Assembly (NCBI GenBank): GCA_037349105.1
Contig: JAYJMM010000123.1
Span: forward strand, 7,936,001-8,000,000
Direction: 5' to 3'
Length of the DNA stretch: 64,000 nt
Source: Limnomonas spitsbergensis
Taxonomy: Eukaryota; Chlorophyta; Chlorophyceae; Chlamydomonadales
Shown here: piece by piece, positions 44,606-55,790 of the stretch
Layout: the number at the start of each line of letters is the position of its first letter
How positions within the stretch are numbered: position 1 is the first letter of the stretch
The notes under the pieces: generated by a model
The model's input: the letters and a program-made list of their open reading frames with translations, nothing else
Told to the model about the DNA's origin: nothing
The model's database searches: none
Made by a program: the position numbers and the translations under genes

Positions 44606-46639
44606 CTCTTCCTCCAGTGAGCAGCTCAGATCTGCCCCCCTCCCTCCCCTCTCCTCCCAAACAAAATCCCCTCAAATCTTGTGGCAATCCCCCCTGTCTC
44701 CACCCTTCCGCGCTGTTAGCGGTCTATGTCTGCTCCTCCTTGAAGTGGGCATCCCACCCCTTTCGATAGGAGGGTGGAGGACCCCATGTAATAAATTATA
44801 AGACTATGGAATATTGGACAATCCAAACAAAAAGCCTCGAGCCGGGGCACGAGGTTGAGAGCTCTCTTTTCTCATTGCGCAGGAGCTGTCCGGCTTCCTA
44901 CATCTATGCCATGAGCTCTGGTCACCCACAGGTGATCCGAGCCTTTCGACCACACCGCGTGAGCCGCTGAGTTGTTCCCATGCCATAAGCTGTCATGGCA
45001 TAAAGTTAAGTATGTTATCCTTTCCGGCACAAGCCTCGTTGCCCCTTCCAGCCTGCCAAACCCCCTTATCAGACGACGCACAGCTTCTCCCCACACATGT
45101 CATACCAGGTTTGCTGCCAACACTCACCATCAGCCCGGCCTGTGTCTTCCTCGCCTCAACGGCAGCGCCGCGTCTCGTGGATTTGGATTTAGCCTCCTCT
45201 TCGGCTGCCTACGCCTGTGACGCCATCCCTCATGTGCCACCCCCGTCAGCCAGCAGCACCACTTCAGCGGTGGAAGCCGGGGTGCCCTGCACACATTGAA
45301 GCGCCGCCGCCGCACGGTCAAAATCAGCTTGGCAAGAAAGCACTCGCACACGCCGCCAGTGAGCTTTTTAAGGAGTGCCGCACCTCTCCCCATGCCAGAG
45401 TGGCAGACCATGCAGGCGGACAGCTAGCTAGCAGGCTTGCAGACGACTCCATAGCCCAGTCTGGCACCTCGGCTGCAGGGTCAGAGGGCAGCGTCGGGCA
45501 GAACCACCTTGGTGTCCGAGCCCGTCACCGCAGCCGCGAGGCAGCAGGTAACAGCGCCGACGGCATCACTTGCGCAGAGGTGGAGGCCCCATGCGTCTCA
45601 ACGCAGACCTGTGTGCCGTCTGACCTGTTGTACCTCCAAGGCATGGCGATACATTCTCGATGCCCTCTCCTCCTGCTCCTTCGCATTCCTGAACCGATTC
45701 TGCTATAATATTGATGCGGTGCGGTGCAGGACAGCCACAGAGGCTATGAGGGCAGCCGTATATTTTCCTGCTCCAGAAAACGTGTTCAGGCCATAAGCTG
45801 AAACTTACGCCATTGCATAGAGTATGCTGCATGCTTTCTTGGCACATACCTCTTTGCCCCTTTTTTACTCGCCAACCCCCCTGTCATTTATATAGGAGGG
45901 ATGCACACACTCACTCACCGCCAGCTCTCGTGTCAGCCAGGCTAGGGCCATAGCTCGCGGACTTGGCTTCAGCTTCGGCCACATGCGCCGGCGCCCTCCC
46001 TCATGCGCTCGCGCCAGCCAGCACTTGAGCCATGGACGCCGTGGTTTTGAATGGCGGCGGAAGGTCGGAGATCTGCTTGACCGGCAGGTCCTCGGGCGCG
46101 CCGCCAGAGAGCAATTTCGACACATTTCAAGACTTCCAGTATTGTATGGCAGAGACAGGGGCTCAGGTCACGAGAACGCATTAAGATCAGGTTCGGGCTG
46201 CGCCAGACAGCATCTCTGAAACCGTTGTGCCCTTCTTGAGATAAGAGAGATTAGAGGATACGAACGTGATGCAAAGGGTGGCCTGGTGCCCTGGTCATCA
46301 GGCATTGCTAGCAATCGTGGCCGAGTCCAGGAGCCATGCACGCCCTCATCTCAGCCCCATGCACCCTCACGCCAGCAGTCCCATGCGCCCTTTATATACC
46401 TCCTGAACATCGGAGCAGCCTCGTGTGCCTCAGCATGACACAACTTCCTGCTTACTCTCACTCATTGATTCCCTCATAAATGAGCTGCTAGCAATCCTCG
46501 CTGAGTCCAGGGCCTCGCGCCCCTATAACAGCTCTGCGTCCTCCAGCTAGGCGTTGCAGCCACTCCACCTGCCCCTGGAACCAGAGCGTGCTAATCAGTA
46601 TATGGATACATCGTGTGGATTTATTTACCGACCTTCACA
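44606..46639. other. Two diverged duplicate blocks, no gene recognised
   Basis: 44990-45400 and 45790-46180 share the same order of motifs: CCATAAGCT; TTGCCCCTT; CGCCAACCCCC or CTGCCAAACCCCC; GGACTTGGCTTCAGC or GGATTTGGATTTAGC; GCCAGCCAGCA. They look like old copies of one sequence. Open frames between them (for example 45217-45708) have no recognised domain. Confidence 0.4.
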
Positions 46640-47430
46640 CATGAGTGGAACATTTCAGTCGGGGTTTCAGTCTCACAGTAGACACCCGTCTTCCACGTTG
46701 GCTAGTGCCCCGACGACCCCCCACTTTCCCTGACACCTTTGATTACTGTGACAAACTGCGACCGGATTTGCTTATTGTCCAAGGTCTCCCACATTCCGAA
46801 TTCCTTCGTCGTTACCGCGCTGGTCAACTCTCTAGCTCACAAACTATGTCTCGGCTCCAGAGGACTTGCACTGTACACGTAGTTGAAGTCGGTTACACCT
46901 CCGAATTTTCTTCCGAACAATGCCATGCCCGTAAATCAGAACAACATTAACAACTTATTCTTCTCCTCAAACATAATGGTTGGACAGTTTCATCGGCACC
47001 CGTTCTCCATCCTGCCCTTCCCCCTGATCCTTCGCCGACCGTGCCCATCCCCCCCCTCATCCTTCCCCGCCTTCTTCTCATACACATATCATCCTTCTGG
47101 GAACCGCAGGCTTCCTCTTTCGTCCTGCCGATAAATCCTCATCATGCTCGGTGCCTCCAAACACGACATCTCCTCCGTCCTCAGCCATCTCACGAAGCGT
47201 ACCATACGCTGCCATATAAACATCCTTCGTCAGCGTCGCCATCTGGAAAACTCCCCTGTCCATTATTGTCCGGTACCCCTTGACGACCCTCCTTAACCAC
47301 CAGTTTTTTTTGTCTCCCGGTGTACGGCATTTAAAATCCCGTATTCCTCAAGCCACGCTCAGGCGTATTCATTCTTTCTTTCTATTCTTTCTTTCTATCA
47401 GTTTCCTATGCAGTACACTGATTATACATC
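46640..47430 (+). mobile_element. 3' fragment of a Dualen-like LINE
   Basis: The frame from 46645 reads VDTRLPRWLVP, LRPDLLIVQGLPHSEFLRRY and TCTVHVVEVGYTSEFSSEQC. It matches, at lower identity, the restriction-like endonuclease end of the longer element at 55000-55230 (DTRIPQWMLP, LRPDLLLIEGL, CTIHVIELGFTSN). After a frame change it continues with HIILLGTAGF to a TAA near 47296, aligning with HLVIIGCSGIF at 55365. A pyrimidine-rich TTCTTTCTTTCTATTC stretch (47370-47398) parallels TTTTCTTTTCTTTTC at 55677. The longer element follows directly, head to tail. Confidence 0.65.
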
Positions 47431-50400
47431 ATATTTTATGCCTCCCCCACCCTTGTAATCCATCGCTCGGGAACTACCCACCGTCTCCATTAACCTCACC
47501 CCATGCCTCACAACCTACACCCGCTATCCCGATCCCCGCTGTCCTTCAGGCCAGACATACACTTCCGCCCTCAGCTCATCTTCCTCTACCTCCAGCCCAC
47601 ATATCCCCCAAACCTACCACTCGCTCCACAACAAAACAATGGCTACAATCTCTCTGGATCATAAAGATAACAAAATGCTACACCCCCCACCGTCATTATC
47701 AGCGGTTCCTACTGAGTAAGGCTAAGCGTCTTTTAGCACGTCTAACACATAGAAAAAAAACAGATCCTTCCGTACTCCGTCTCCTTTCCTACCACATCTC
47801 CTTGCTCCAACACCCTCCTCTATCTCCTAGACCTACAAATATTTCTCCTTCTTTCCGTTGCCCCCCGATCGGAGGCATCTCTGAAACCCATGCCTTACAA
47901 TGCTCACCTACCACCCCCCATATCCTGCCTATTGGTCTTTACTTCGAGCGTCAAGTGGCCCAATACTGCCAACTTCATGCATACAACAACCTTGTACAAT
48001 ACGCCTCCACTACATGCACTCAAATCTCTGCGTGGTGCACTCAACAAAGCCGCCTACCTAAATATCCACACCACAAGCGCCTCTGGCTCCATCCTGAAAA
48101 CTACTACGACCCGTCACGAGGAAATTTTTCTGACGCTCTCTTCTCCTTCTGGCTACATGAAACCCAACATCTCAATAAGACGCGCATCATGGACAGATCT
48201 ACTCCCATAGTAACCCCCACTAACCTTGCCCACCTCTCCCAGCTCACCATACATGATCTAGACATGGCTCTCATTTCCATGCAACAGTCCCACGGTTTGG
48301 CCTACCCTGGCTTTGTTGTTCACACCACAGAGCTGGCTGGATATGGGCACGCATCTACCCTCCTCAAGTACAACGGAGCCTGGATTTGGCTTGACCCTGA
48401 TGACCCCACACGCTCCACCATTGTCGGGCCTGACGGTCACTATAACCTTACCCTCCTTCGCACTCTAGCATGCAGTGTCTTTGCCCTGGTCCCAAGTACC
48501 ACGTTAGAAGCCTGCCTTGAGGCCTCGCACTTTCGTCCCTCGCACGCCACTCCTACCCCACCCGAATATGCCACCATCATTGACATTGACGTGGAGGGTG
48601 CACCACCCATGCACCTCCCAGCAGTGACACCAGTCCCCCAAGCTCCAATCCCCCACCCATCACCAAAATCACCTTGTACTGCTCCTTCTCCGCTCCGCAC
48701 CATCGCCGCTCCAAACAGCACAGCGCTTCGCATTGCTCCTCCGACATCGCGATCATGTACTTTGCACTCCTTTTCCTCGGCCAAGACCCCCCCGCTTCAG
48801 TCAGGCTCCACATTCCAAGATTCCAAATCCATTTCTTTCACTACTTTTAATCACCAAGGACTACGTTCTAACTTACGAGACCTGTCCGACCTCGTCAATT
48901 CCGAATGCCCACACTTTCTCTTTGGACAGGAAACACACATATTTTCATCCCAGCATACTCAGCTTCGTAAAACTTGCTCGATTTTCGCGTCCTACGCTCT
49001 TTTTTTCAGCAGCTTACCCAACTCCACGGACCTCTCTCGATGCCGGCCAGGAGCTTCTGCACCAGGTGGAGTTCTCCTAGCAATACAAAAAACATACACC
49101 CAGCACCCTCTATTCAAACGCCAAACGATCCCTACCAGCCTCACAGGCTACTGCATACATGTTTCCCTGCCCATGGCCAATAATATGGTCCTCCATGTTC
49201 TAAGTATCTACATGCCCCTCGGCCATGCCATCCTCAAAGCTGCATGCATGGACTACATTGCATCCCAAATCGCTACCCATGACCCAGTCTCACACTTCTT
49301 TATCATTGGCGGAGACTTTAATCATCATCTAGGCCCTGTCATGCACCCTGGCTTCAGCTCTTTCCTCCATGCCAGCAACCTCACCCCCATCAATGCTTCC
49401 TCTACTCAGCACTCTACCCATTACCCCCACAACTCACAGTGCAGGCCATCTATGATCGATGATATCCTCCTCTCTACCAACCTCCCCCGCTCTACTTACA
49501 CAAGTATGGCAGACGTGACATGCCATGTCCCTACCTTTTGCCAATATTTCTCGGATCACCTGCCACTCCGTATTACCTGCCCCAAGGCTATGCTTCCGAT
49601 CCTCAGGTCTCCAGTCCCATCTTCCCCGTCCCAACCTCTCCTTCATCAGACCACTACACCCAACCCCTGTCCACCTGCCCCAATTGCTCGTCCCACTGAA
49701 ATTAAACAGCCCATACCCAAACCCAACCTAGATATTACACGCCAAAAACTGAACACCAATCTATCCACAGCGTGTGACTCCCTATTGGCACACAGCACCC
49801 ACCTCTTAGACCGCATATACCAAGATGTACCTCGGACCTCTTGTGGCACCCGCCCCTCCATCCCTTGGACAGCATGTAAACAGATAATCAAAGACCTTCA
49901 GCTTGACATCCCATCGCTCGCCTCCTCCCACACAGATCTCCTCGATGCGGCCTTGTTGATCATGAAACAGTGTTGCCCAACCAGAACTGTTGCCCCTCCA
50001 AACCCTTGTGGCCAAGCCCGCCCCCGACAATGCTACCTCCCAAGAACTGTCCAGAAGAAAATATCCGCCCGTTTGCATACCATCACTGTCCTCTTCTTTG
50101 CACGACGTTTCCTCATGCGCCTGCTAAATTCTCCAGAGTTCCCCACCGCCGTCCATCCTAATACCGACCCCCACTTTGCCACACGTGCCCGGCTCCTCCT
50201 TGCACTAGAGTCTGAAACTTGCCTTGGTCAAATAAATGCCCGTCATCCACATTGCCACAACACCCCTCACCGTGGTAACTTGGTCGACCTGCTCCCTTCT
50301 CTCCCTGATTCCGATGGCCCTGACCCCCATGCTACCTGGTCCAACTGGATCCACACATGCGACGCGCACATACGCTCCACCCGGAGGCGCATCCGAAACA

Positions 50401-51827
50401 CCACTAAGCCACATAGTGAACGCAATACCCACCGACGACGTCTGACACGCCTTCTCTTCACTTCCCCCCGTAAGGCCCACAACATCATCTTCCAGGATTC
50501 CACAGACACCGTATCTTCCGAAATCACCTCAGTCCGTAATACAACCACCCAACACCTTCTTACTGACCCAACGGACATGGTTCAATACACTGAATCCCAC
50601 TTCGGCAGAGAATGGGCGCATGACCCCTCCCTCCCTACCCATGATCCCTTTCCTTGGGCGGCCACAGGCGCAATTGATGCATTCACTCTTGACACGCCTG
50701 CCAAATCCCACTCCACACCAACTTCTACCCTGCTTCCATATGTCACCCGAACACACCTCTTTCATCGTGTCCTCCACAAATTATCCAACAATAAAAAGCC
50801 AGGCCCAGACGGTGTCCCCAATGAACTCCTTCGCATCATGCCATCTTCATTCAAGTCCTCCATACGTAACCTCCTTATCCTCATGTGGGTCACTGGCTCT
50901 ACCCCAGACACATGGAAAGTCTCACATACCACTCTTCTCCATAAAAAGGACGACCCCTCTATCCTGACAAATAAACGACCCATTGGCATGCACAACACTA
51001 TCTACAAACTTTGGACTCGTTTTGTCAGTACTGTCATATCTGAATTTTCTGAGGACCACTGCATACTCAGTCCTTCCCAAGAAGGGTTCCGAGCTAAACA
51101 TAACACCTCTCGCCATCTGCAACGTCTTGTACATCTTCTAGAGGATGCCCAAGCATCCAACCGCAATATCTACATTGCCTATGTGGACCTCACTAACGCA
51201 TTCAACACCATAAACCATGACAAGCTCTACCGTATTATGGATACCCTAGGATACCCTGAAGATTCTGTCGATGTCATCAAAGGCATCTACACTAATGCCT
51301 CTACCCGTATCATTCTCCAGCGGTCTTCAGGTCTTGCTACTCATCCTATCCCTGTGGGTCGAGGCACCATTCAGGGGGACACTCTGTCTCCCCTGGTTTT
51401 CAATATCTACATGGAACCTTGTCTCAGATGGTGCAACACTGGTGGCCATGGCTTCACCCCCTCATGTGCTATCCCCCTAGGCATGAAACACCCTTGTGCC
51501 CTCACTCTCTCCACCCTCGCCTTTGCTGATGATATGGCCCTTCTCTCGCATTCTCACGTTCGCCTCCTTCATCAACTTCACAAACTCACTGCTTATTGCA
51601 CATGGGCAGGTCTAACGCTCAACGCTTCCAAATGTGCACTTACAGGGGCGGCTCACCATGCAGCTCTTACAGGATTGGCCCACACTATTGCCGAGCAAAC
51701 CGCCCTCCTTCATGCCCAACTACACAATTTTTTTTTTGTGAACGGCATCCCCTTTCCATTCTTCCCTCCCTCAAAATCTTACAAATACCTTGGTGTTTAC
51801 ATCAACACCCTTCATTCTCAGCTTTAA
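47280..51827 (+). CDS. Retrotransposon polyprotein: Josephin-like protease, AP endonuclease, reverse transcriptase
   Basis: An open frame of about 1,515 codons; its first 50 codons or so belong to the preceding element's 3' end. Numbering from 47280. Josephin-like domain: LYFERQVAQYCQLHAYNNLV with Gln225, Cys230 and His233, then GYGHASTLLKYNGAWIWLDP with His357 and Asp372. The Gln-Cys spacing of 5 and His-Asp spacing of 15 equal those of ataxin-3 (Q9/C14, H119/N134). AP endonuclease: FTTFNHQGLRSN, FGQETH, GGDFNHH (Asp679), SMIDDILLS, FSDHLPLRI. Reverse transcriptase: NNKKPGPDGVPNELL, RPIGMHNTIYKLW, YVDLTNAFNTI (Asp1303), GTIQGDTLSPLVFNIYM, LAFADDMALL (Asp1417-1418), KSYKYLGVYIN. It ends in TAA just where homology changes frame, so the break is a frameshift rather than a natural end. 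Confidence 0.8.
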   Translation: MTTLLNHQFFLSPGVRHLKSRIPQATLRRIHSFFLFFLSISFLCSTLIIHHILCLPHPCNPSLGNYPPSPLTSPHASQPTPAIPIPAVLQARHTLPPSAHLPLPPAHISPKPTTRSTTKQWLQSLWIIKITKCYTPHRHYQRFLLSKAKRLLARLTHRKKTDPSVLRLLSYHISLLQHPPLSPRPTNISPSFRCPPIGGISETHALQCSPTTPHILPIGLYFERQVAQYCQLHAYNNLVQYASTTCTQISAWCTQQSRLPKYPHHKRLWLHPENYYDPSRGNFSDALFSFWLHETQHLNKTRIMDRSTPIVTPTNLAHLSQLTIHDLDMALISMQQSHGLAYPGFVVHTTELAGYGHASTLLKYNGAWIWLDPDDPTRSTIVGPDGHYNLTLLRTLACSVFALVPSTTLEACLEASHFRPSHATPTPPEYATIIDIDVEGAPPMHLPAVTPVPQAPIPHPSPKSPCTAPSPLRTIAAPNSTALRIAPPTSRSCTLHSFSSAKTPPLQSGSTFQDSKSISFTTFNHQGLRSNLRDLSDLVNSECPHFLFGQETHIFSSQHTQLRKTCSIFASYALFFSSLPNSTDLSRCRPGASAPGGVLLAIQKTYTQHPLFKRQTIPTSLTGYCIHVSLPMANNMVLHVLSIYMPLGHAILKAACMDYIASQIATHDPVSHFFIIGGDFNHHLGPVMHPGFSSFLHASNLTPINASSTQHSTHYPHNSQCRPSMIDDILLSTNLPRSTYTSMADVTCHVPTFCQYFSDHLPLRITCPKAMLPILRSPVPSSPSQPLLHQTTTPNPCPPAPIARPTEIKQPIPKPNLDITRQKLNTNLSTACDSLLAHSTHLLDRIYQDVPRTSCGTRPSIPWTACKQIIKDLQLDIPSLASSHTDLLDAALLIMKQCCPTRTVAPPNPCGQARPRQCYLPRTVQKKISARLHTITVLFFARRFLMRLLNSPEFPTAVHPNTDPHFATRARLLLALESETCLGQINARHPHCHNTPHRGNLVDLLPSLPDSDGPDPHATWSNWIHTCDAHIRSTRRRIRNTTKPHSERNTHRRRLTRLLFTSPRKAHNIIFQDSTDTVSSEITSVRNTTTQHLLTDPTDMVQYTESHFGREWAHDPSLPTHDPFPWAATGAIDAFTLDTPAKSHSTPTSTLLPYVTRTHLFHRVLHKLSNNKKPGPDGVPNELLRIMPSSFKSSIRNLLILMWVTGSTPDTWKVSHTTLLHKKDDPSILTNKRPIGMHNTIYKLWTRFVSTVISEFSEDHCILSPSQEGFRAKHNTSRHLQRLVHLLEDAQASNRNIYIAYVDLTNAFNTINHDKLYRIMDTLGYPEDSVDVIKGIYTNASTRIILQRSSGLATHPIPVGRGTIQGDTLSPLVFNIYMEPCLRWCNTGGHGFTPSCAIPLGMKHPCALTLSTLAFADDMALLSHSHVRLLHQLHKLTAYCTWAGLTLNASKCALTGAAHHAALTGLAHTIAEQTALLHAQLHNFFFVNGIPFPFFPPSKSYKYLGVYINTLHSQL

Positions 51828-53349
51828 AGATCATCTCGATGCCATCACTGCCACTATCCAGGCGAAATCACGCAGCCTCATCATGGCCGATGTCGCCCCC
51901 CAACACATTCTCATGATCATCAACAGGGTCCTTCGCCCTAAAATTACGCATTCCCTATCCATTGCACCTTTCTCAGAAGTGGATATACGGATACTCGATA
52001 CCCTGCTTGCCAGAGTCCTCCGCATTTGCATGAATCTTGGCCACTCCTACCCCACCGCCCTTATACTCACACCCACAAATCGGGGGGGTGTTGGCCTCAC
52101 CTCCCTCCTGACAGATTACACCCAGATTTCCGCCCTTACCCTCACCCGAGCCCTGAACGATGAAGGTTCCCTCGGAACCCTCACTTCTGGCGTTTTGAAC
52201 CAACAACTGGACACTCATGGACAACTCCCCCTCACGTCGCTTGTGCGACCCACTAGAACTTTTCACTCGTTACCGCTCCCCATGCGTCAACTTTCCCTCA
52301 TGCACCATGCTCAACTTGCTCTCCATCGTTGCTCATCAGGCCCTTCCCCTATTACCTCTGGAGTTCAAGAACTCCTCGGCAATGCCATGTGGCGACAACT
52401 GACCCACATCCTCTCACCCACACCTCCTCCACCTGACACTACCCTGCCATTTATGCCTATTCCTCCCTACACTCCAACACCACAGAGTTCCTCCCTCCTC
52501 ATCACTCCAGAACTACTCCATCCTCTTTGTCGTCTGGGCATCACGTCCTTGGAACCACTTACCGTCATGACTGGACCTCACATTTCTACCTTCCAGCCAT
52601 CCACGTACCTGTCTGCAACATTCAAAGGTAAAGCGCGCCGTCGTTGGATACAACAGGCCCAAGTCTCGCTCAACCGTATCACCCTGCTCCTTAATGGGCA
52701 TCCCTCTGACCAAGCCCTCAGCTACACGCGCTTTTCTGCACTCCCCCTCCATCAGCGCCACATCACGATCGCCCATGACTTCTCCCAACTCCCTCAGGTT
52801 GTCTCGACCACCCTCCCCCACATCGCGTCTGCTCCCAGTGCCGACCAGGCCCTTGGTCTCCTCCCCCAATGCTTCTCCCCACGCCCTCAAGCAACTTCAA
52901 AGCGCGCCCGTCCCACTATCCCCCGTAGTACTCATACCCGCGCTCCAGAGCTCTTTCCCAACCCAGGCCTTCCCTCTAGCCCACCCCTTCCTCATGCTCC
53001 CTTTGTCCTACACTTGGGCACAACACCATGCCCCCTACTCCCCCACCATCCCAACTACATTCTCGACCTTTCATGCCCCCCTCCCTCTCCTCCCCCTGTC
53101 CCTTCCACCTTGCCCCACATCCCTCCTCCCACATTGTTTGTCCTGGACCTGGCTGCACCCCCAGGTCCCCCACTCCCTCATCATCATGACTACATTCTAG
53201 ACCTCTCATGCCCCCCTCCCCCGCCCCCCCCCCGTCTATGCACCCCCACGACTCGCTCAGGATTGTTGGATCAACCGTTCGTCTCGTCCACCCTATCGTT
53301 CCTCTACCCCACACCACCCTCCCTTAAACCGTACATCACTCTCACGTAA
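51790..53349 (+). pseudogene. Retrotransposon polyprotein, RT thumb and Pro-rich continuation
   Basis: Continues the upstream frame after a one-base shift near 51,800-51,830. It contains VAPQHILMIINRVLRPKITH and NRGGVGLTSLLTDYTQISAL, typical of the region after the LINE RT core. It ends in a Pro/Leu/His-rich section with an internal duplication (HPNYILDLSCPPPSPPP and HHDYILDLSCPPPPPPP). It is a frame-broken part of one ancestral polyprotein. Confidence 0.7.
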
Positions 53350-53398
53350 GCGGACATTACCAGACCAAGCACACCCACATACGGACCCCGCCTGTCCC

Positions 53399-54682
53399 TT
53401 GCTTCCTCCTTCCCCTACTCGTCCCCTTGACCTCACAAACCTCCAACGTCAAGGGCTCTGGCGTTTACGCTCCACAAATCCCCATCCCCGCACCCAATGG
53501 GTCCCATCCTCTGCGAACCAAGATCACTCATGCATCGACCAACACGTCTCCTTTAACATAAATCCTGTCCATCCCGACTTCGACATCATACCACCACATT
53601 CCTTCACTATCCAGATTGGACTCCACTCACCCTCTTCCGGCCCGTTACACCCTCCCCCCTTACCTTCCGCCCCTGCCTCTGATCCGCAACCCCTTCCATG
53701 GCAATGTCACTATGCCTACCTATACCGCCCAAATGGCACTCTTGTTGGTTGCATCCCTGCCCGCCGCCTGCACTGGCTTCGTGCATGCTATGATCATACG
53801 AAACTTACCCTTCCTGCCCTACACCTCGCCCACTCTGAGGGTTCCTTCGAGCAAGATCTTGCTTCCCTTCTTGCCCGATACCCCATTCATACCAAGCACA
53901 AAACAGGAACCGCGCCTAACACGACTTGGTGTCTCCCGGAACCCATGATGCAAGTGCTCTCAGATAACATGTCCACCCATCTCCACCGTTTTGCATCTCC
54001 TCTCGACGTCTCCTACCATGCACGCACATACTATACCACCCACCATCACGATTGTCTTTTTGGGGCTCTCCATAATGCATACTCCACACCTTGGACCGGC
54101 AGCTCGTTCGTTCATCCAGACTTCAAGATGAAAACAATCACAAAGGCAATCCGTTGGGCCGTCTCATCCGCCAGCATGACTACGGTACCCACATGCACTA
54201 TTATCCTTACCCCAGTTTGGAAGAACTCATCTTTCATGAATTGGACCTCCCATGCCAATATGGTTCATGTTCTGACTCTTCATACCGACCCCAACTTTCG
54301 CTTTTCAGCCCCGGACCACTTGGCACACATCTACACAGCAACCCAACCAACATACGGCACTCCCAAATGGCCACTACAACTTCTTGTCATTGGTAACACA
54401 GAGGGCCTCGCTCGCTTCTACCCTGACCCACCTCCCACTGCTCCAGTCGATTCCAATGTGCACACACTATCTGGACATGGACACCCACCTGGCACCACAC
54501 CTGCCCACCGTCCACACCCACCCACCCGGCGCCAATCCCAACTTCCCGGTTCGCATGCGAAATGGCAACACCCCGCTGGATTCTCTGTAGCCTCCCACCT
54601 ACACACGCACACTACCCCGCCTACCCCTCTCCCACTTGCCCCACTCACTTTCCCCCTTATCCTTTTCGATGAACTGCGATGA
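53399..54682 (+). pseudogene. Retrotransposon polyprotein, methyltransferase-like region
   Basis: A third frame. Recognisable pattern: LHRFASPLDVSYHARTYYTT, HHHDCLFGALHNAYSTPWTG, SSFVHPDFKMKTITKAIRWA, PTCTIILTPVW, then FRFSAPDHL and KWPLQLLVIGN. The FGA...W.G.S...P(D/E)F...M.KA..WA...A...T.....P.W order resembles adenine-methyltransferase-like domains (an NPPF/NPxF-type loop; here HPDF). No RNase H motif was found where Dualen is reported to have one. The methyltransferase reading is an inference. A 10-bp repeat GATGAACTGC (four times, 54668-54707) breaks the frame at the end. Confidence 0.45.
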
Positions 54683-54738
54683 ACTGCGATGAACTGCGAT
54701 GAACTGGGCACTTCTCTTCCGTATTCCCTACAAAACAA

Positions 54739-55587
54739 GTGCGCTCGTTTACCGATGGCCTTTGCCCCATATGTACACCACCTCCTACTGGCCCACCTGA
54801 CGCTACTTCTGACACACAGGGACACATGTTTGGAAGATGCAGGCATCCCCGTATGCAGGCCTCTTATATCTCCCGACACAACAAGGCCCTCTGCCTCATC
54901 CAACGTTCCCTCCACAGAGGCACAAAGAGTGGAATGTTCACAATTATGGATGCCACACCCGCTACATCCCTCCCACCAGGAGTCTATGACACCCGTATCC
55001 CGCAATGGATGCTTCCCGCTGTCCCCCCTGCCACACTCTGCCGCCTTCGTCCTGATCTCCTCTTAATTGAAGGCCTTACCATTGCCGATCTCCACAGTTA
55101 TCCTCCCGCCCGGCTTGCCGACCCTGCCTTCCTTCTTGACCTCCAACACCGTTGTACCATCCATGTTATTGAGCTCGGGTTTACCTCCAATCTACAATTC
55201 TGCCTGTCCCACAAATCCACACAACATGCACAGTTAGTACAATTGCTTCGCTCCGCAGGATGGAACCTCACTACACCTGTTATAGACCCTCTCCACATTC
55301 CTTCCCCCCACCCTCATACATATATGTTACCCCCCCCTGCTAAAGACATCCTCTACCCCTATGTTCACCTCGTCATCATTGGTTGCTCTGGCATTTTCTA
55401 TAAAGATATCATGCACCTCTTTACAGTCCTTGGTATCACACCCTTCAACGTCCCCCCACTGCTCACACAACTAGCAGTTCACACTGTCCAATCTGCCTAT
55501 TCCATTCATCGACTTCGCCGTTACCTTGAAAACAGTCCACCCGACTGCCGTCCAGCATCTCCCCCTGTTCTCACTGACCCGCCATAG
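54739..55587 (+). pseudogene. Retrotransposon C-terminus: zinc finger and restriction-like endonuclease
   Basis: Starts RSFTDGLCPICTPPPTGPPD, then TQGHMFGRCRHPRMQ and SRHNKAL: a CCHC/CCHH finger plus the following RHN motif, as in LINEs with a restriction-like endonuclease. Next LRPDLLLIEGL and CTIHVIELGFTSN give the PD...(E)xG arrangement of the nuclease core. It ends PPVLTDPP followed by TAG. The first codon is not a true start; the frame was joined to the preceding one in the ancestral element. Confidence 0.7.
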
Positions 55588-55790
55588 CCCCTTTCTCCCT
55601 TTAAGGGTATACAGACCGGGGCTTGGGCGTCTCGTCAACCTGTACTTCCCAAAATCCACGCCGCATCGGCGTTCTCTTTTCTTTTCTTTTCTAGAGTCAC
55701 TTTACATTCTTTTATGCTTTCTGCTAAATAGATCAACAACAAGGTTGCTTCGCTTCGAACTTCAAGGCTAGGAGTCCCAAAAAACCGTCA

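Larger units (their letters stand above)
47431..55790 (+). mobile_element. Long Dualen-like non-LTR retrotransposon (frameshifted copy)
   Basis: Order on the plus strand: Josephin-like cysteine protease, AP endonuclease, reverse transcriptase, Pro-rich region, methyltransferase-like region, zinc finger, restriction-like endonuclease, then a short 3' untranslated region with a pyrimidine run. A LINE with both AP and restriction-like endonucleases plus a cysteine protease is the published definition of Dualen from Chlamydomonas. At least three frame changes (near 51.8, 53.35 and 54.7 kb) mean this copy is probably inactive. The sense strand is strongly G-poor and C-rich compared with host genes. 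No initiator ATG precedes the protease, so the 5' end is truncated or starts elsewhere. Confidence 0.8.
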
